Below, piece after piece: positions 6,138 to 8,031 of a stretch of DNA of 8,031 nucleotides (its first letter is position 1; every line of letters starts with the position of its first letter). Source of the stretch: an archaeon. GTDB taxonomy: Archaea; Nanobdellota; Nanobdellia; SCGC-AAA011-G17; GW2011-AR17. The stretch covers positions 1 through 8,031 of the forward strand of contig JAHFJF010000036.1 in the NCBI GenBank assembly GCA_023245975.1, in the 5' to 3' direction. The notes beneath the pieces were generated by a model. It was not told the origin of the DNA, did not search any database, and saw nothing but the letters and a program-made list of their open reading frames with translations. A program made the translations under genes and the position numbers.

Positions 6138-7181
6138 ATGATGGAAATTGAAGAAATAAGAAAACAAATAGACCTCTTAGACGATAGAATACTTCGCTTA
6201 ATAGAAGAACGCATCGGGCTGGCAAAAAAGGCTAAAGAATTAAAGAGTGATACTATCTCTTTTTCAAGAGAGCAAGAAATCTATTCAAGGCTCAAAAGCA
6301 ATGATTTGACACCGGGACAAATAAGGGATATATTTTCAGAAATAATTTCTGCTTCAAGGAAAGCGCAGCAGGACTTGAGGGTGGCATTCTTGGGACCTGA
6401 AGGCAGCTTCACGAATATTGCCGCAATCAAAAAATTTGGAAAGGCAACCAGCTTAATTCCATTAGAATCTTTTGAAGATGTTTTCAAAACTGTATTATCG
6501 CAGCAGGCAGATTTCTGCATTCTTCCAATAGAGAATTCGATAGAGGGAAGTGTTAATGGCACTTTAGATCTTTTGCAGGAAATTGGCAGTGAAATTAAGA
6601 TTGTTGCGGAGGTTAATTTAAAAATTGTACAGAATCTAATAGCTGAATCAAATAATTTCGACAGAATATACAGCCATTCTCATGCTTTGGCCCAGTGCAG
6701 GCAATGGATTAAAACCAATTATCCCGTAGCAATGATTGTAGAAACAGCTTCCACTGCAAAAGCCGCAGAGATAGCTAAAAAGGAAGGACAGGCTGCAATT
6801 GCATCTGCTTATGCTGCCGATAAATACGGATTGAAGATATTGCATGAGTCAATAGAAGACAATAATCATAATTTCACAAGATTCATTGTGCTTGGAAGGA
6901 CAAAATCTGAGCATACTGACAAGAACAAGACTTCATTACTATTCTCAGTAAAGCACAAGTCAGGCGCATTGTTTGATGCATTGGAGCCGTTCAAGAAAAA
7001 TAGCATCAATTTGACCAGAATAGAATCAAGGCCAAGCCGAAAAACTCCATTTGAATATGTATTCTTTGTTGACATACAAGGACATCCTATGCAGTCTGGG
7101 GTTAAAATGGCGCTCGAAGAAATGCATGACAAATGCACTTTCGTAAATATTCTAGGGACATACCCTGAGGATTCAAACTAA
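6138..7181 (+). CDS. pheA: Bifunctional chorismate mutase / prephenate dehydratase (P-protein)
   Basis: A 347-residue fusion that converts chorismate to prephenate and then to phenylpyruvate, the phenylalanine branch of aromatic biosynthesis in the cytoplasm. Residues 1-78 form an AroQ-type mutase helix bundle with the expected charged residues R8, R25, K36, R44 and E45. Residues 80-255 are the dehydratase, with VAFLGPEGSF at 82-91, LPIENSIEGSVNGT at 129-142 and the catalytic NFTRF at 245-249 (T247). Residues about 264-345 are an ACT domain keeping both phenylalanine-site motifs, GALF at 276-279 and ESRP at 296-299, so feedback inhibition by phenylalanine is expected. Length and order match E. 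coli PheA. The start is ATG at 6138; the second ATG at 6141 is possible. It follows sua5 by 7 bases without a clear Shine-Dalgarno. No other aromatic-pathway gene is in the window. Confidence 0.95.
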   Translation: MMEIEEIRKQIDLLDDRILRLIEERIGLAKKAKELKSDTISFSREQEIYSRLKSNDLTPGQIRDIFSEIISASRKAQQDLRVAFLGPEGSFTNIAAIKKFGKATSLIPLESFEDVFKTVLSQQADFCILPIENSIEGSVNGTLDLLQEIGSEIKIVAEVNLKIVQNLIAESNNFDRIYSHSHALAQCRQWIKTNYPVAMIVETASTAKAAEIAKKEGQAAIASAYAADKYGLKILHESIEDNNHNFTRFIVLGRTKSEHTDKNKTSLLFSVKHKSGALFDALEPFKKNSINLTRIESRPSRKTPFEYVFFVDIQGHPMQSGVKMALEEMHDKCTFVNILGTYPEDSN

Positions 7182-7187
7182 ATTAAG

Positions 7188-7195
7188 TTTATAAG
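7188..7195 (+). promoter_or_regulatory. BoxA (TATA) promoter that decides the second methyltransferase start
   Basis: TTTATAAG directly abuts the in-frame ATG at 7196, so that ATG cannot be in a transcript started from this BoxA. Counting about 26-28 bases on leads to the in-frame ATG at 7220, which would be leaderless like several other genes in the window. Confidence 0.6.
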
Positions 7196-7219
7196 ATGCT
7201 TAAAGTTGATATTGTAATA

Positions 7220-7852
7220 ATGGCACAAGTACCAAAAGAGCATTATGAAAAGAATTACGATGACTTGAATAGATTCATATCTTATTTCTACCAAATAGAT
7301 TTAGTTAAAAGACTTAATGTCAAAACAATACTAGAGATAGGAATCGGCAATAAAACGGTGTCTAATTACTTAAAACATTCTGGGTTTAACGTAACAACTT
7401 GTGATTTTGATAAGTCATTGAAACCTGATTATGTTGCGGACATACGGAAACTGCCACTCAAAGATAATTCATATGATTTAGTTATGGCCTGCGAGATCCT
7501 GGAGCATTTGCCATGGGAAGAAGCCGATGCTGCATTAAAAGAAATGCAGCGTGTGACAAAGATGTATGCCGTCATATCCCTGCCTTATCCCGGAATAACT
7601 TTTGAGGCTGCACTAAAATTTCCATTACTTAGGAGATTTTCCAGAAAATCATTGTTTAATTTATTTATTAGGATACCACTCTTTTTCAAGACAATTAAGT
7701 TCAATGGAGAACATTATTGGGAAATTGGAGTCAAAAACTATCCTATAAGTAAAGTGAGAAAACTTATTAAGAAAAGGTTCAGAATATTAAAAGAAGTGAG
7801 GCCAGTATTAAATCCTTACAATCATTTCTTTTTAATTGAGAAAAGATTATAA
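7220..7852 (+). CDS. Small class I SAM-dependent methyltransferase (Methyltransf_11 type)
   Basis: A 210-residue methyltransferase counted from the ATG at 7220. The glycine-rich SAM motif is LEIGIGNKT at 38-46. The acidic pair after the second strand is D62 and D64 (CDFDKS). The DIRKLPLKDNSYDLV segment at 74-88 and CEILEHLPWEE at 91-101 are the post-I and motif II regions of the Methyltransf_11 family. The C-terminal half is basic and aromatic, with HYWEIG at 165-170 and a Lys/Arg-rich helix at 177-188, which is family-specific but not diagnostic of a substrate. An in-frame ATG at 7196 would add 8 residues but overlaps the promoter, so I reject it. It lies 38 bases after pheA and has its own BoxA. 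Its TAA stop falls inside the BoxA-like sequence proposed for the tRNA. The substrate is unknown. Confidence 0.8.
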   Translation: MAQVPKEHYEKNYDDLNRFISYFYQIDLVKRLNVKTILEIGIGNKTVSNYLKHSGFNVTTCDFDKSLKPDYVADIRKLPLKDNSYDLVMACEILEHLPWEEADAALKEMQRVTKMYAVISLPYPGITFEAALKFPLLRRFSRKSLFNLFIRIPLFFKTIKFNGEHYWEIGVKNYPISKVRKLIKKRFRILKEVRPVLNPYNHFFLIEKRL

Positions 7853-7853
7853 A
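7846..7853 (+). promoter_or_regulatory. Candidate BoxA of tRNA-Pro
   Basis: ATTATAAA is centred about 29 bases before the tRNA 5' end and overlaps the stop of the second methyltransferase. A second TATA-like run, TATATAAT at 7863-7870, looks stronger by sequence, but it would place the transcription start inside the tRNA, so I prefer the upstream one. Confidence 0.4.
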
Positions 7854-7878
7854 CAAAATACCTATATAATCCGAAGCA

Positions 7879-7951
7879 GGGGCTGTAGTCTAGCTTGGCA
7901 GGACTCACGCTTGGGGTGTGTGGAACCGGGGTTCAAATCCTCGCAGCCCCA
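7879..7951 (+). tRNA. tRNA-Pro, anticodon GGG
   Basis: A complete 73-base cloverleaf without encoded CCA. The acceptor stem GGGGCTG pairs with CAGCCCC and the discriminator base is A7951. The D arm is GTCT/GGAC. The anticodon stem CACGC pairs with GTGTG around the loop TTGGGGT, giving anticodon GGG, which reads CCC and CCU proline codons. The T arm is CGGGG/CCTCG around TTCAAAT. The variable loop is 4 bases. No intron is present. The missing CCA is usual in archaea and is added after transcription. A ferredoxin-like gene starts 24 bases downstream. Confidence 0.96.
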
Positions 7952-7963
7952 TAAGAAAAATCT

Positions 7964-7968
7964 GGAGG
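7964..7968 (+). promoter_or_regulatory. Shine-Dalgarno of the right-edge gene
   Basis: GGAGG, 7 bases before the ATG at 7976: the strongest ribosome-binding site in the window. No BoxA lies between the tRNA and this gene, so the site supports translation from a transcript that begins upstream of the tRNA. Confidence 0.75.
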
Positions 7969-7975
7969 AAACAAA

Positions 7976-8031
7976 ATGGCAAAAGTAAAAGTTGCAAATG
8001 CAAATGATTTGAAGAGCGGAGAAGGAAAAGT
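7976..8031 (+). CDS. Probable Rieske-type ferredoxin, N-terminus only (cut by window edge)
   Basis: Only 18 full codons are visible: a KVKVAN strand, then DLKSGEGK. A short VKVA strand followed by a 'DL..GE.K' turn is the common opening of NirD-like and dioxygenase-type Rieske ferredoxins, which carry electrons through a 2Fe-2S cluster. The cluster-binding CxH and CxxH motifs would lie beyond the edge, so the family call is tentative. The start is firm because of the GGAGG site 7 bases upstream. Confidence 0.4.
   Translation, partial: MAKVKVANANDLKSGEGK

Noticed and set aside
5668..6225. Minus-strand 185-codon reading frame opposite sua5
   Set aside because: It lies antisense to a clear YrdC-domain protein and runs into pheA; the residue pattern is Phe/Ser-rich as expected from an antisense frame.
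7863..7870. TATATAAT as the tRNA promoter
   Set aside because: It lies only 9-16 bases before the tRNA 5' end, which would put the transcription start inside the tRNA.

Overview
The window looks like ordinary housekeeping DNA from an AT-rich archaeon. The support is: TATA-like BoxA elements about 26-28 bases upstream of several start codons (the leaderless pattern), a tRNA gene with no encoded CCA, archaeal-style Rad50 and Sua5/YrdC proteins, and heavy use of AUA and AGA/AGG codons. A DPANN-type lineage (for example Woesearchaeota-like) would fit, but the sequence does not settle the phylum.

Layout. On the minus strand at the left, a UbiB/AarF-family atypical kinase with two C-terminal membrane segments is followed, 4 bases after its stop, by the start of a phasin-like helical protein that runs off the window. 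A divergent promoter region separates this pair from a plus-strand Rad50-type ATPase with unusually short coiled-coil arms. Rad50 meets, tail to tail with a 6-base overlap, a small basic minus-strand protein of unknown function. That small gene has the only long, structured 5' leader in the window. The plus strand then carries a UbiE/RebM-like methyltransferase, a YrdC-domain threonylcarbamoyl-AMP synthase (Sua5/TsaC, for the tRNA t6A modification), a fused chorismate mutase-prephenate dehydratase-ACT protein (PheA), a second small class I methyltransferase, a tRNA-Pro(GGG), and the first 18 codons of a probable Rieske-type ferredoxin.

How the genes relate. Only three pairs look cotranscribed: ubiB with the phasin-like gene, sua5 with pheA (7-base gap), and perhaps tRNA-Pro with the ferredoxin-like gene. 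The other genes each appear to have their own BoxA. Internal genes in two of these pairs have a clear Shine-Dalgarno sequence (AGGAG, GGAGG), whereas first genes mostly appear leaderless. No mobile element, CRISPR array or defence island is visible, and no stretch above 300 bases lacks a gene. The least explained items are the hairpin leader with its orphan 123-residue protein, the short-armed Rad50 without a visible Mre11 partner, and the UbiB-phasin pair in an archaeon.
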